64,000 nucleotides of DNA from Mytilus trossulus (Eukaryota; Mollusca; Bivalvia; Mytilida; Mytilidae). The notes beneath the pieces are model-generated. The model worked only from the letters and a program-made list of their open reading frames with translations, did not search any database and was not told the origin of the DNA. A program made the translations under genes and the position numbers. How positions within the stretch are numbered: the stretch's first letter is position 1; each line of letters opens with the position of its first letter. Of this stretch, positions 36,759-51,778 are shown one piece after another. The stretch is taken from positions 41,261,270 to 41,325,269 of the forward strand of contig NC_086375.1 of NCBI RefSeq assembly GCF_036588685.1, given 5' to 3'.

Positions 36759-36850
36759 AGCATTGAGGACCCAAAATTCCAAAAACGTTGTGCCAAATAC
36801 TGGTAAGGTTATCTATGCTGTGACAAGAAAATCCTTAGTATTTCGGGTTA
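36759..36850 (+). repeat. Family G, right part after the retroelement insertion
   Basis: Restarts with GCATTGAGGACCCAAAATTC and CAAAAACGTTGTGCCAAATA, repeating about 40 bases present at 35050-35093, and goes on into AAGGTTATCTATGCTGTGAC. Confidence 0.6.
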
Positions 36851-37035
36851 TATATATTTAACATTTTTGTCCCCGATGATACGATACACGAAGCTAGTAG
36901 CTTCTTATTACCAAAATAAGAAAATGTGGTAAACATGTTTATGTAAAAACACATCTTATGGTTTTAACAACAAACAGTTGAAACACGTAACGTGTAGTTT
37001 CGTATATAGATTAAACAAACCGTTAAGAAAATATA

Positions 37036-37041
37036 TTTATT
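37036..37041 (-). terminator. Polyadenylation signal AATAAA for the six-Cys gene
   Basis: AATAAA on the minus strand 81 bases after the stop codon, a normal distance for a short 3' UTR. No cleavage site was identified. Confidence 0.5.
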
Positions 37042-37121
37042 TACAAACTAATTAAAAAAGATTAAACCAACAAAGTGTTAAATAAATCACAGACACAGGG
37101 ACAAATAGAGACTATCAAAGA

Positions 37122-37186
37122 CTAAAACAGTATAAAACTCAACAGTATGGTAATGCACAGTGAAGTTGGTCCTGTCTTCATTGCCC
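37122..37186 (-). CDS. Six-Cys gene exon 11, GPI-anchor-like tail
   Basis: 65 coding bases entered in phase 1 after TTATTTCAG: AMKTGPTS followed by LCITILLSFILF and TAG. A small-residue site (YSGA), a short spacer and a terminal hydrophobic run with no cytoplasmic tail are the standard layout of a GPI-attachment signal. The short tail makes an ordinary transmembrane segment less likely. Confidence 0.7.
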
Positions 37187-40100
37187 CTGAAATAAAAACA
37201 AAATATTCTAGTTATAAAAAAAGGCATCAATCAATAAAAAAACCCAAAAAAACCCATTCAGGACCGATTTAAATTTACTCGTTACTATTAAACGTTAGGT
37301 CAAAGCCAATTCATATTCATATTTCCCCCAGATTAAATTATCATAGATTTAGATGAAAAACAGCATCAATAGCGTGAGAAAAACATAAACGAGTAGCGAA
37401 TGTTTGAAGAACATTTATCATAAAAAAAAATTCCCTTGAAAATAATTAAGATATAAATAAAGACATCCACTGACAGACACACTTCATGACTTTGTACAAC
37501 TATAAACACTTTTCGAGGTCAACTTTGCCTGTAAATTTAGAAACAAAAATGAATAATTCAGAGAGAAGATGTCGTCATGATTATCTGAATGTATCATTAA
37601 AATTGCATAACATGTCGTGTTTTGTTGTTTCCTTTATGAAGTCTACCCATATAATGAGATAAATAACAATAACGAAGCAGATCTGCGACCAAAAAAGTAC
37701 AGTTTCTCTATGACTACTTCACTTCAGTATATTTATAAAACAAACCCCACCGTAATGTATGATACTTTCTTAAAGAAAAATAACAAATATACAAATGTAT
37801 ATACATATTGTGTGCCCGAAGCGCACTTCTGTGCTTAACTTATTCAGTAACACCGAAACGTGAACATTTAAGAACCAGCCAGGGGTGAATACATACTTAG
37901 AAAAGGGACACAAGGGATCAAAAAAGAACATTTATTAAACAAAATAAAACAAAAACAATGCCTCTTATGTTTCACACGTATTGACAAGACTTATTGATAT
38001 TGTTAATCTATGAAACTAACTGTTTACAAAGCATTTCTGTATTTGGCAAAACATTTTGGAGTTTTTGGCACTCAATGCTCTTCAGTTTCGTAATTTATTT
38101 CGGCTTTTAACTTTCTTGATTCGAGTACGATGATGAGTCTTTGTATGTCTGGCATAAAAAAAATAACAAGCCTGGAATCTTTGATGAGAGTATTTTTTTC
38201 TTATAATTTCTATGTGTAACCAATAAGAAAATCTATTATATATATCTTAATTAGATTTATTACTAAAAATAAATTGTAAAAAAAGTATATTTTAATAAAT
38301 CTTCGTTACAATCATCTTGATATGTTATAGACATAGTATGATCCTGATGTATAAGACTTGCTAAGTTTTAATAAGTATTTGACATTAGTTGTTTTCGTTT
38401 CGCGCATCTATACTTGTATTCCTATGTAACTTTTCGATTCCAAATGTTTTATCGTAGAAAGAAATTGAAGAATCATAATTTTGAAATGACGTTTGGATCA
38501 TTATAGTATTGATTTTACCAGAATATTGTTGATCTTTATTTGCAGATTTGGTACCCACAGACGATCTCTTGGTTGGTAATGGAGTTGGTAGTGAAGGAGT
38601 TGGGAATGCAGGAGTTGGTAATGGAGCTGGTAATGGATTAGTAGACTCTATTGAATTAGTATTATGATTAAGTGAGGCAGTAGTATCCATAGCTGTTATC
38701 TTGTCGTTTGTTATTGAGCTAATAGCTCCATCAACTGAAATAAACATGTTAATTATAGAGTTAAAATTAATTTACTGATTATTAGTAACTAACCGTAAAC
38801 TGTTATCAATTATTAGTAAAAGTTATATTTATATTGTTCATAAATATCAAATGAGGATGCAAGACATGCAATGATATTTCATGCATGTAGCGCATGTTGG
38901 AAAATACTTAGTATTACTGGCAAAAGCGTTTTAATCAAGACCAAAAATTCACCACTATAAAAAAGTCATGCGCATAACAATTTTAGTATTTATTTAACCA
39001 ACAGAAACAACATTTTGCATTTTTAACTGTTTTACTAAGATATAGCGTGATTGTTTGTGAGTGTTTTGTCTTGTCCTAATGTAATATTGTCTTGCAATAT
39101 CCTTCCATGATTTTTTTTATGATTCCCTCTTTTTTAGGTTGCAGACTCGTAAGTTTTTGGATGTTAACAAAGAGCCTCTAACAAGTTCTGTAAAATAAAG
39201 AAGAATCAATTTGTGGACCTTTTCGAATAGCTTTGGTAAAATAACGTGTTGACTTTGTAGCCTCCACATACGATTTCCTGGTTGCTAAAGGATTAGTAGT
39301 CTCTGATGAAATAGTATTATGATATAGTAAGTCAGTAGTATCCACAGTTGTTATTTTGTCTTTTGTTATTGAGTTAGTAGCTTCATCAACTAAAATAAAC
39401 AATACAGATAAATTATAGTTGAAATAAAAGAAACTCGAGCTCGTTAAAATATAAAAAATCATCTGAAATGTGAATACAGACGGTAAAATGTATTGTTTAT
39501 TTATCTTTGTTGTGAAATGTTTAGTCTTGTGGTAATTTTTTTATGATACCCTTTCCCTTAATATACTTTTATTTGTAAATTTTATTAGCAAATAGTATAC
39601 TAGTATTTGTATTGTATGTTAAATATTACAGACAAGATTGAGACATTCTATGATAATGATTAATTTGTGTTGCTCAATAATTGGCGGTTTTCTGTGCCAC
39701 ATTTTGTAATTTTTCTTTCTGAGCACTTAACGCATCCGTAGTTTTTGGTATGGTTCGTGTTACTCAGTCTATACTTTTATACGTTGTGTGTTGTACACTG
39801 TTGTCTGTCTCTATGTCGTACTTGAAACCCTTTTGGTATCGTCAGCCCCCTTGTTTTGAATTGTATGCAATGTATATAGCATGTGGGATAATTTTAATAA
39901 TCCCGACAAGCAACGTTTTTTACAATGAGAGAGCAATTAACAATTATGGAAAATCATGCCAAAAAAAAGGCAATAGTAGTATGCCTCTATTCAAAAGTCA
40001 TATCAATTTAAAGATTTTTACCAACAGAAGCAATATTTTGCTTTTTGATCGTGTAACTGACGGATGGCGTGACTGTTTTTACGTTTTGTGTTTTAATATC

Positions 40101-43100
40101 CGGAATTGTTGGCATTTTCAAAATGCGCTTCGTTGTGGAACGGACTTTGAATGTTGTGGACACCTCAATTGTTTTGTGAGTTGACAGAGATCTTCTGACA
40201 AGTTCTGAAAAAACAAAGAAGATGTGATGAAGTTATTCTTACTTATATGAGTGAAAAAACAGAAGTATCGTATATTGAATTTAGGTTCATATAATCAATA
40301 AACAAGATTACAAATAAATATAATGCAACAACATAATTACATTTGTTAGACTCATCAGTATAGAACCATGTTGAAGTATATATTGAAGTATGTTTAAGAA
40401 ACGTATAATAAACTGAAAAATAAGCAATTATTTCAATCCAATTGAACCATTAAAATGATTATTTCTAATGTGAAAAATAATACTTTATTGCCTGCAGTTA
40501 TAATAAAATTAACCTAACAACTTCGTACTTTATTTGGCATTTTTAACATTTTTGGATTCGTGCGTTACTGATGAGTCTTATGTAGACGAAACTCGCGTCT
40601 GGCATATATACAAAATGTAATCCTGGTATCTATTATGAGTTTATTCATATTGTTCACCAATGGTTAGAATATATGCTCTCGCTTTTAAGTAATTTACTTT
40701 CCAATGTGAAATTATGAAATCAGAACAACAGGTCACTGTTGTAATGAATCAAATATAAAGACAAAAGAGGGACGAAAGATACCAAAAGGGACAGTCAAAC
40801 TCATAAATCTAAAACAAACTGACAACACCATGGCTAAAAATGAAAAAGAAAAACAGAAAAACAATAGTACACATGACAAAACATAGAAAACTAAAGAATA
40901 AATAACACGAACCCCACCAAAAACTAGGGGTGATCTCAGGTGCTCCGGAAGGGTCAGACAATTTATTATTAATGACTGATATGAGTTTAGGGCAATTATA
41001 GCGTCCATTATTTTTGATTTTTGATTTGATTTTGTCATACATTTTAATTGTTTTTACTTTCTACAAATTTATTTTATTATTCTGTTCTTTAACATTGGTT
41101 TGACTGTCTTTAATTGTATATTTTCATATCTTTGGTTTTGTTTTACATTCTGTAATTCAATAATTTCATTTTTAAAATTTTTATTTGGTTTTACTTGCTG
41201 CATTTTTTTAGATTCATTCCATAAATAATGTTTTAATCAAGGATAATTAAATTGATAAATAGTTTTGATGCCACTACTGGTGGACGTTTCGTCGCCGAGG
41301 GTATCACCAGCAGTAGTCATCACTTCGGTGATGACATGAATATCAATTATATGTTAATTTTATAAATTTCCTGTCACAAAACTTTGAATGTTTCGAAAAA
41401 GTAAGGATTTTATTATCCAAGGAATAGATTACCTAAGCTGTATTTGGCACAACGTTTTGGAATTTTGGGTCCTCAATGCTATTTAACTTTGTACTTAATT
41501 GGCGTTATAACTGTTTTTATCTGAGCGTCACTGATGAGTCTTATGTAGAAGAAACGCGCGTCTGGCGTATTAAATTGTAATGATAACAATATACCTTTAT
41601 CATGAGTTGTCGTCCTTGTGATCTTTCCAGCATTTCCATCTGTTGTTCCTGTTGTAACACATTTTGTGACGCTACTTTGCCTTGTTGTACTGAATTGTTT
41701 TGGACTTGTTTTAGGAGGTCTAGTGGTCCTATGAACTAGTAATTCACATATTCTTATTTTTTGTATCATTTATGTAAGAAATAAAAATAAAAGTGAAATA
41801 CCTCACGTATCAGACATCCTATATTGTTATTACCGTTAGTAAAAAAGTTAGTGGATGCAAATATAAAAAAGAAGATGTGGTATGATTGCTAATGAGACAA
41901 CTCTCCACAAGAGACCAAAATGACACAGAAAGTCTCTCTAGATAATGCATTAAAATCCATGACAAATTGTTAGTTAAGTAAATTGTGTATTTATAACTGT
42001 ATACATATACAGAAATGAGAAATGGTTAGTGCTGCGAGCTGTTTACAAGATGTACAATAAAGTATTTTTGTTATTATATATTTGAGTTCATTCTAGAAGA
42101 ATATATATGGACAATATGAACAACTCTTTTTCGAGTGGTTATATATATCAACATTCATGTCTTATTTGTATAATATTTATTCAGGCATTGAATTCTCACC
42201 TTCAATGAACTTTATTCAGGATAGATCAAATTCAGATTTACAAATGACTTGTTTGTTGATAGAAGTACATGTATTCGTATTGTTCAAGCCGTCGTCGCCG
42301 TCGTTGCCGATGATGCCACTGCAGATATTGTGATGATGATGAAACTGATGATGACGATGATACTGATACTGATCATTTTGATAATGCTGATGATGCTGAT
42401 GATGCTGACGTTGCTGATAATGATTTTGATGATTATGATGAAATTAGACATGTTTATTATACAAAAAACGTACACATAATGGAATGTAAATAGAAAAAAA
42501 ATATTTCATAAAGCATGCAAAGTGGTGAAAGTACAAGCTGCAAAGGACTTTGAAACGTTTCACCAAGCATTGGGTTGTGCTTGGCCAAACAGAATTTATT
42601 TTGCTTAGCATAAATTAGTAAATGTAAAATAAGAATATCTAAATATTAATTTGTATGTTAATTACCTCTCGTAAGAGCGGCTGGTGTTGATATAACAATG
42701 GTGGAAGCCTTTGATGTGGAAGCTGGCTCGCATCTGGTTTGAGCTTCTGATAATGTTGGCTTGGAATAATATGCAACTTGTCTGAACTGGGGACAAGGCG
42801 ATCCTTTCTCAATACAGCTTATATACTGCTTGTAGACGCTTAAATAATAATCATTAGTGTTGGGCAATAAGTCTTTACAAACCTTGATATCCAAAAGGAT
42901 AAAAAAGCAGAAAAGTGACAAAACATCCATAATTGATTAATCCCGCTAACATGTTAAACCCCGCCACATTATATCTTTTGTTTTTGTGTTACATACTTGT
43001 TTTTCGTTCATTTTTCTATTTAAAATAAGGCCATTTGTTTTCTCCTTTGAATTGTTTTACATTGTTTACTCGGGGCCTTTTATAGCAGACTATGCGGTAT

Positions 43101-46100
43101 GGGCTGAGTTAATTGATGAAGGCCGTACTGAGACCTAGATTTGTTAATGTCTGTGTTATTTTTGTCTCTTGTGGACAGTTGTTTCATTGACAATCATACC
43201 ACATCTTCTTTTTTATAAGCATAGCTCAGTCAAATGATTTGTTTTCTTTTGCATCAAAATATTTACCAGTATATTGGAACTTAAAAATTTCATACTTATA
43301 ATTTTACTTGATCATCAAGACGAACGCACGTCTGGAAAACATAATTTTAAGCCTGGTATCTATAAGGATGTTATTTATTTGACAACCACGTGATTCGTTT
43401 ACACATGTGTCACACGTACGCTCGAAACAAATCAATAGATGCCACAAATCAATTAATAAGCTTAATTGGCTACTTTTTGAAGGCTCCTTCTGATCACACA
43501 CTATGTTCCTTCGTATTCATTTATCAGTGGCATTCAAATGTATAGGAGTGACATTTCATCATAAAAGCAAACCCAGGATAACGCTTAGAACGCACACAAA
43601 TAATTAAGTATTATTTCATCTGAACAAATGTTAAAGTCGACAAATAGACAGTTTGTGTCCAAACGACCAAAAATGCTCATATGTTACAGTTTATCACTAT
43701 ATCAAGCTGATGCCAATATACGAAGTAATTTTGTTCCGTAGTACATCAGAAAATTGTGACAAAATATTGGGTTAAACAACGGACATGTTAACGGACAAAA
43801 GAGTGTTGAGGTAAATGCAACTTAGTATCACTCCTATATAAAAGAGGGACGAAAGATACCAAAGGGACAGTCAAACTCGTAAATCTAAAACAAACTGACA
43901 ACGCCATGGCTAAAAATGAAAAAGACAAACAGAAAAACAATAGTACACATGACACAACATAGAAAACTAAAGAATAAACAACACGAATATAATAGTATAA
44001 ACAATATAATAGTGGGATGTTATTCATCTTAGCTTATTATATATGTATAGAGAGTGTGTAGTTTTTCAATTGCAACTTCAACTCTAAGATTGAAAATATT
44101 TACCCCAAAGACCGATGATATAAAGTGAAAATTCATTAGGAAGCATATACATACATACAATTAAGAAAGCATCTATTATTTAAGTTAAACCCTAATACTA
44201 TTCGTCACTAAACGTTTGAATGGCATACAATAACGTTATCTATCTCAAGCTTACTTGCAGTCAGCAAAATCATTCCCGCTTGATGTCGTGAACTTACTGT
44301 TGCATGCGTCTATTATTTGTTTTGTCTTGTCAATTGACGAACAACCTGAAACAGTGAAAATAGACTTTGGGAATATGTATGTTTATTATGAAATTTTCTA
44401 CGGTTATCACTATTTCACATGTTTCAACTAAAGGAACCTTAGAATGTTATCCAAATTATTTATAAACAAAATTAACGTGATTATGAACGGATAGACCTAT
44501 TTGCAATTTCAAAATGTGATTCTTATCATTCTTCCGTTTAATGACAAGTTACATATTGGTTCGAATCTTACTTTTATTTTCATACTTTCAAATTATGATA
44601 TTTTGTTTAGGATGAATCATATCTCGTTCTTTCCAATTTTCTGTGGAAAAACCTATTGATTTTGTTCTGATTAATATTTTTTCTTAGCTGTTTAGATGTT
44701 TCCCAAGATGTCGATTTGACGTTTTGTATATGATATCGAACAGTTTATGCGATTCAAAAACTGACCCTGTTTATCAAATACTTTTATTTGCAAGAGTTAC
44801 CTCCCCGAACACTGTTTTCCTTGTGTTTGCTACTCTTTCATTATAACCTTTAAAGATAACAACAAATTATTTTACGGATTTGCTCGTTATATCCTCAGGA
44901 TATTGAGATTAGTTTGTACCGAAGCGTTCCGGAGACCCCATATGAGAGTTATTTCCCCTTATGCATTGGTTATTGATGTGAATTTCTAACTAGTAACTGA
45001 ACCATAAGTGATAGAGACCTAGAGTCTATTGATTTGAGGCCCTTGAAAAAAATAAAATTAGGTCAAGGTCAAATGTCAAAGTCATATTTTTCATTTTGGC
45101 TTATTTCCACTTCTTTTCACATCGACAATATATTTTTATGAAATTGTCCTCTGCGACATGTCGTAACTCATATATTTTGGTCGAAAGGGTACGTAGACAA
45201 TTAATGGGTGTTCTTGCCCCTCTTATATTTAGAATATGCGTTAAGTGATATCACTCATTAACCATACATATCAAAGTCTAAGGGTCTTTCGATTTGAGGT
45301 CCTTGGTTTATCACCTTGAAATTGAGGTTATAGTATAATTGGACGTTCTAGATTTTGACCTTTGCTTTAAATTCATATTCATACATCATAAAGCCATATG
45401 ACCTTGTGCTTTATGTAACAAGCCATATGTATTGAAAAGCAAACCGGATGTGACTTTGTGTAAACCAGAATAGTTTTGTTTTGACTGATTTCATACAAAA
45501 AATGTATAGAAACCATATCTGTTTGGAATCATCTAAGAATTACCTTTCATTTAACACTGGAAAGGACATTTGAATCGAATTTTAATATATTCATATCAAA
45601 ATCAATTGAAAGAAGTGGAAATACCTTTAATTGTTCTCTGAACAATTGGTGTTTAATTTGTTTTGTTTTTGTTGTGTCGATCGTATTGGGTGCCTTTTTT
45701 TGTTTTTCATCTATACTGACATTTGACGTCTTAAAATTTGAATACTAGAAAGACCTTGATAAAGGAAATAAATAAATATTGATTGATGAACATATACCTG
45801 GCATGTTGTTTTAAGTATCTCTCAGTTTCTGGTTCTTTAATATTACCTGATATCCCTTTCAGTCTAATTGTTCTTAGACTATTTCTCGGTCTTTGATTGA
45901 CAAGTTTGACAATACTTTATTCATTTTGATATCGTATGTCATTTAAAAGGGGGTCCTTCTAAGATAAAATATCGCAAAATTAAGACCCATATCATCATAT
46001 ATTTCAATTGATTTGAAGTTAACCCCCTCCACTGTTGTTGTTTGATATATGTCATGATGATAGTTTTCTTTAACGATCTAGTCATTGTCTTTTTTTTTCA

Positions 46101-49100
46101 AACTGTTTTTACATAATGTCATCGGAGTCTTTTATAGCTTACTAATCGGTATGAGTTTTGCTCATTTTATGAGGCCGTTCGGTAGCCTGCAATTGGTAGA
46201 ATCGTTTCAATTTTATGGTTAAAAACTGTATTTACTATCCTTTAAATTAATAATAATATTGTTTTAATTCATTTATCTGTACATAACTGTATATTTTCCG
46301 TTTAGTTTTAATGTGTTTATAGTTGCTTCAATTATACTCTATGAGTAGTGCTTCACAATACGCGAAGCTGAAGGGAATTGAAGTGAACTGTCCTATACGT
46401 ATGGTTGTCTCCAATTATACTAAATATGTATTTATGACTTATAGTTAGTTACCTGACTGGCAGATTGTTTGAACAATACGTTTTACATCACCAGACAATC
46501 CAGACAGGAATAACTCGTCTCGAAAGGAACATGTCTTTAGTTTCGTGTCCACACATGTTGTTTTTATATTGGTGTAATTACTAAAATTTTAATAAGTTCA
46601 TTAAAGTTAATTTATTCTACATTATTGACACAAATATCTAAATATTTCGCATACCAAATTTAACTATTAATCACAGACATTCAGTACAACATAAAGTCAT
46701 ATACACTTATACTTTGCTTATACTATCTACATTTGTCATTGAGCCAATATTCATAATTAAGCTAATAAGATATAATTGATGTCGTATTCCTATTTGCTTA
46801 CAATACTATAATTTAAGACAAAGTATCGGTAAGTTCGCTTTTCATTGCTAAATGTTTCAGACATTAACATTTACTCATTTAGTAACTTGTATGTGTGTTC
46901 GAAACAATAGAGTATCTAGTTTTGTCAAGGTTTCAAGGGTCTCTACTATTCCTCATTTACCTTGGCGTTAGATATTTTTTAATATAACTTATTATATATA
47001 TTATAAATTATATCGTTTTATGCACCATTCTTTACATAATAAAAACAATATACCAAGTCATAAATATGACAGTTGTTTTAATTCATTTGATATTTTTAAG
47101 GTAGCTCAATACAAAGATGTTTTCACTCCCAATCAAACAACTTTAAACTGATGTAATTCTAAGATTTCCAAAAACATCAATAGAAAAAAATGTGTATCCA
47201 ATTGAATTTAGTGGTCTCTTATGAATTAATGTTGCAAACTTCATTGAAGATTTATGAGAGAATGAAATGCAATAGAAAAAATCTAAGACACAGTTTTGGA
47301 GGTCAAAATGTGCTGTGCAAAAATCTATAAAAAAAAATGTGGGGTGCTATGAATAACAAAGAAGCTAAATTCATTCAAGTATAGACATCACAATATGGCA
47401 ACTAATTACATAACAATTAATTATGTAATAATTATGTCATAATGAAATTATCACAATTTGAAAGATTAATTCTTATTCTTTCTTTTGGTGCCTCATTTAT
47501 AAAATTTAAAGAAAGATGAGTGGAATTACATCAGTTTAAAGATGTCTGATTGGGATTGAAAAATCTTTGTATTGTGCTACCTTAAGAAGTTGATTTTGTA
47601 ATTTGATAAGGGATCTTCCATTTAGATTTTTCTCTGAGTATTGTATTTTTTTTTATTTGACTTTTGACATGGGAATGAAAATAACCTTGATAACTACATC
47701 TTTTGATAAACTTGAAACGCTCGAAGAGCTTTTCTTGATAATTTCGCAAGGAACGACCAAACCCAAATAATTAAAAGCCATAGGTGTATAAATAGCTGAT
47801 AACATGATGGTTTTTATCAAGATTTCATAGTAAAAATGTGAAAGTGGATATTGTGGTTAAATTAAACACTCTCAAGGTTTGGGCTCCTAAGTTTAAGTTT
47901 AAATGTTATTGTTAGTTGCTTTAAAAACTGGCAAATACAAAAAATGAATATCAAATATAACAGTATTAGATTATTTTTGATGTGGTATATTCTCGTTTAT
48001 TTCAAAACACAATATTTAATCGCTGATCCCACCTAATGATTTATCTAATGATGCAACCATCATGCGCTCAGAGGCACATAGACATATAGTCACTGCTATG
48101 TAATATGGTAAGTGTATTAGAGCTTTCGAATGTTATTTTGATTGTTCTGGGCAATCTGACAGCATTTAATGTCAAACCATGCTGGATTTTATTGATGGGT
48201 TATGATTGCATTTACGATGACAATCTGCCTGCTTTTCTTTTTGCTAATATCTTAACTTATCATTTTCCCAGTTTTTTTTTATGAAAACTTAAAAACTTTA
48301 GTATTATATACAAAGACAGCAATTGAAAGATGTAAGAATGTGGCAAAGGTCTAAGCAGAATAATAACCAGGCATACGATTCTAAATATATTATACAGCAC
48401 TATTTATCTGAGAGGGAAAGTTCCTTCAAAATACAATTCTAAATAACTTACCTACAGAATTGAGAATACCCCGATGTTTGTATGGTGTCATACTTTATCA
48501 AATCTTGACATATTTTTACATCGTCCATTGTTGGACAGTCTACAATAAACATTAATAAATTAGAAGTGAAACATTGTTTATTTTGTTGTAAAATGTTTTG
48601 TTATTCGCCGCCACATTGTAATTTCCCCAAGATACAAACAACTCTCAAACACTCAGCACCCTGAAAAAAGAAATATAACACAAAAATAAAAAAGGTTAAA
48701 AAACAAACCAGGAAAATTAGATATAAAGATAAATGACTAAATCGTTTGGTTTGACATTAATTTTCCTACTATAATGCTGTTTTTGATTTTGGTATTGACT
48801 GATGTAGTATGATATCCAATAAGACAACTCTTCACAGAAGAATAAATGACACAAATTAACAACTATATGTCACCGTACAGCTTTCAACAATGAACAAAGC
48901 ACACACCGCATAGTCAGCTACAAAAGGGACCGAAACTACAAATGTTAAATTATTCAAACGTAAAAACTAACGGCCTTATTTATGTGAACGAAAAACAAAT
49001 AAGTAACACAACAACAAACGACTACCACTGAATTACTTTCGTTTGCAATTTTATACAAAAATATTTAATCGCAAGATAAAGATGAGGATAAGATTTTTTA

Positions 49101-51740
49101 AGGCACGTCTAGTGGAATAGCTCCAGAAATATTCATGTATTTACACGGGTTTGACTTTCCAATTTCTGAGATCGAGCTTTCATATGTAGAACTATGAATA
49201 AATTGCTAGTTATTTAATTGTCACTGATTTGAGCTTTTTCTAATTTTTGAAAGCGTTGAACAATTAAACAAATTACAATATTGTACCTCATTTGTTATTT
49301 GAACCTTTATTGAAATTTGTCGCATGATTCTAGTACACATAACAGCAGATACCATAATGTATTAAAGGATTCATGAAACAAACATAAGTTAAGGGTAAAA
49401 GGTACCATGAACAAAAGATGAAGAGATACCAAAAACAAATAATTGTCATCCAACTATAACTCCATACAATATAAAACGATAAGATGAACATATACAATTG
49501 CTTCAATTATACGATTATGAATACTTTTCAAAAGTTATAAATCGATTGAGGGAAAACAAATCTGGGTTACAAACTAAAACCGAAGGAAACACATTAACTA
49601 TTGAAGTTACACAACTGAACAACAGAAACACTGAAAAGCAATAAAAAAAAACCGCCAATATACATCGAAACGGAATAACAACTGTCGCATTCCTAACAAT
49701 CTAAAAAAAACCAGTTTGTTTGCATTTGTTTTGAGTCAATTATTTCCATAGAAACTATGAAATTTAAACACAAGGTTTATGACCATAAAAGGAAAGATTG
49801 GGATTGATGTTGGGAGTTTTGGAATTAGGGGCCCAAAGGGTCATATAATCAGCAAATATCTATCAAGGAAAACAAAACTCTAGAAAATCGTTTCATTAGT
49901 GGAGGAGACAAATTTACTTCAAACGCATATTTTGCTGTTATATGCTTACACGGAAATAGAAAGTTCACCATGGAACAAAATTAAAAATGATCTTTAATGT
50001 AATTTTTTTTCTCAATCTACAATCCATATCAAAGTTCTTATTTAAGAGTTGGCGTGAATCAGATGTGGATGCTAACAAAAATCAAAAGATATTTTAAAGA
50101 ACATATAATCGAAGTCTTTTTCAACTTGCAATATTATTCAGACATTTGACTTTTATATATTTTACACAAGTATTCCCCATTCCAAACTAAAAGACTTGGT
50201 CCTGCGTTGTTTAAAAAACATAAAGACAGGTATCCTTTCTTGGGGAGAAAAATCCTACTTTGTATAAAATTAATATGATTCTTACAACAAATCTGAAACT
50301 GACATTATCAAGATGCTTGATTTTTTTATTGCCAACATATTTGTTACATTTGGAGGCTGTGTTTTTCAACAAACAATCTGCATTCCCTTGGGGGAAAACT
50401 GCGCCCCTCTTCTTGCGTACGTGTTCCTTTATTTATATAAGGCTGACTTCATAAAGTAACTTTTGAGGAAGAAGTAAGCGGAATCCTTTAACTTTACTTT
50501 ACTTTGTGAAGGCCCTAAGGTGGCCAACAGTTGTTAATTTCTGTGTCATTTGGTCTCTTGTGGAGAAGTGTCTCATTGCCAATCATACCACATCTTCTTT
50601 TTTTATTTTTACTTATTTTTGACATCTGAGTTTAAATGTTCCTCTGCTATCTTTATTCCCTCTTTTAAAGATGTAATTCGTTATATAAAGAAGGATAACT
50701 AATAGTTATCAAAGGTACCAGGATTATATGTTAGTACGCCAGACGCGCGTTTCGTCTACATAAGACTCATCAGTGACGCTCATATCAAAATTGTTATAAA
50801 GCCAAACAAGTACAAAATATCTTTAGTATCCTTTATTTCAAGTTCAATGAAAAATGTAAACAACGCTATACCAAACTTTGAATAAATCAATTTGAGACAT
50901 TATTTATATCGTGAACGTGAATTAAAGAAAAATGCTATCTACCTTTCATTCTAACTCGGAAGCTCATGATTGTTCTACAAGATATTCATAGAAACAAACA
51001 AAGATGGAGAGTTGTCTCATTGGCACTCACACCACATCTTCCTATATCTATATAAAGGATGTATTCTGTGCGGAGAAGATCATAGTAACAAACCTAATGC
51101 CGACTATCTGTTGAATAACAGGTCCAACAAAAGTACAAATATGCGGTGATTTCATCAAACAAACATCTTATTGTTTTCAATGATAAATTTTTTCTTCGCA
51201 TCAATCAATATTTTATTATTTGATATATAATCAACAATATCATATGAGATTTTGATTTAGAATATTTTCATGTTTACATAACTCAAATGGACTATAACAA
51301 ACCTTGAAGACATTTGTTTCGAGCTGTGATTTTTAAAGTTTTATATGCAGAATACTCGGGTTCATGTCCACCAAACAAACACTTTACTACAGCGTTATTT
51401 TCACACTTTTGTAATTTACTCCGCCTGCCTACTATGTTCCTGTAAAAGAATTACTAAGTATATCCATAAATAAGTTATTTGTATAGTAGTATATATTTAT
51501 AAAATCAGTACCCTTTTTCGTCGAGGAAAATTGATAAGGATAATGAGTAAATAAAATATGCGCTAGTCTCCAACATTAGTACTACGGATACGCACGAGGT
51601 TCTCGAATGAAAGGTCGAAATTTAAAGAAAAATAATTGAGTTTCGGTTAATGGTTTAGGTAAACGTTTTACCAACTTGTGAATGCTTCTTAGTAACTTAT
51701 TAATCCATTTTTGTATGAACTAAATGCCTAATCCCCCTTC

Positions 51741-51778
<38 letters not shown>

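Noticed and set aside
39750-40184. A 144-residue plus-strand frame
   Set aside because: The opposite strand over 40022-40204 is a phase-consistent stalk exon with proper splice sites and a decayed duplicate. The plus frame lacks any recognised motif.
42249-42479. Frames on both strands made of Met/Leu/Ile or Ile/Ser/Val repeats
   Set aside because: They are artefacts of a degenerate GAT/GCT trinucleotide tract.
42669-42930. A 90-residue minus-strand frame starting MDVLSLFCFF that looks like a secreted protein start
   Set aside because: The hydrophobic start is encoded by a pyrimidine-rich tract that works as the intron 3' end. An internal acceptor at 42838 gives the correct phase and aligns with the other second-half exons.
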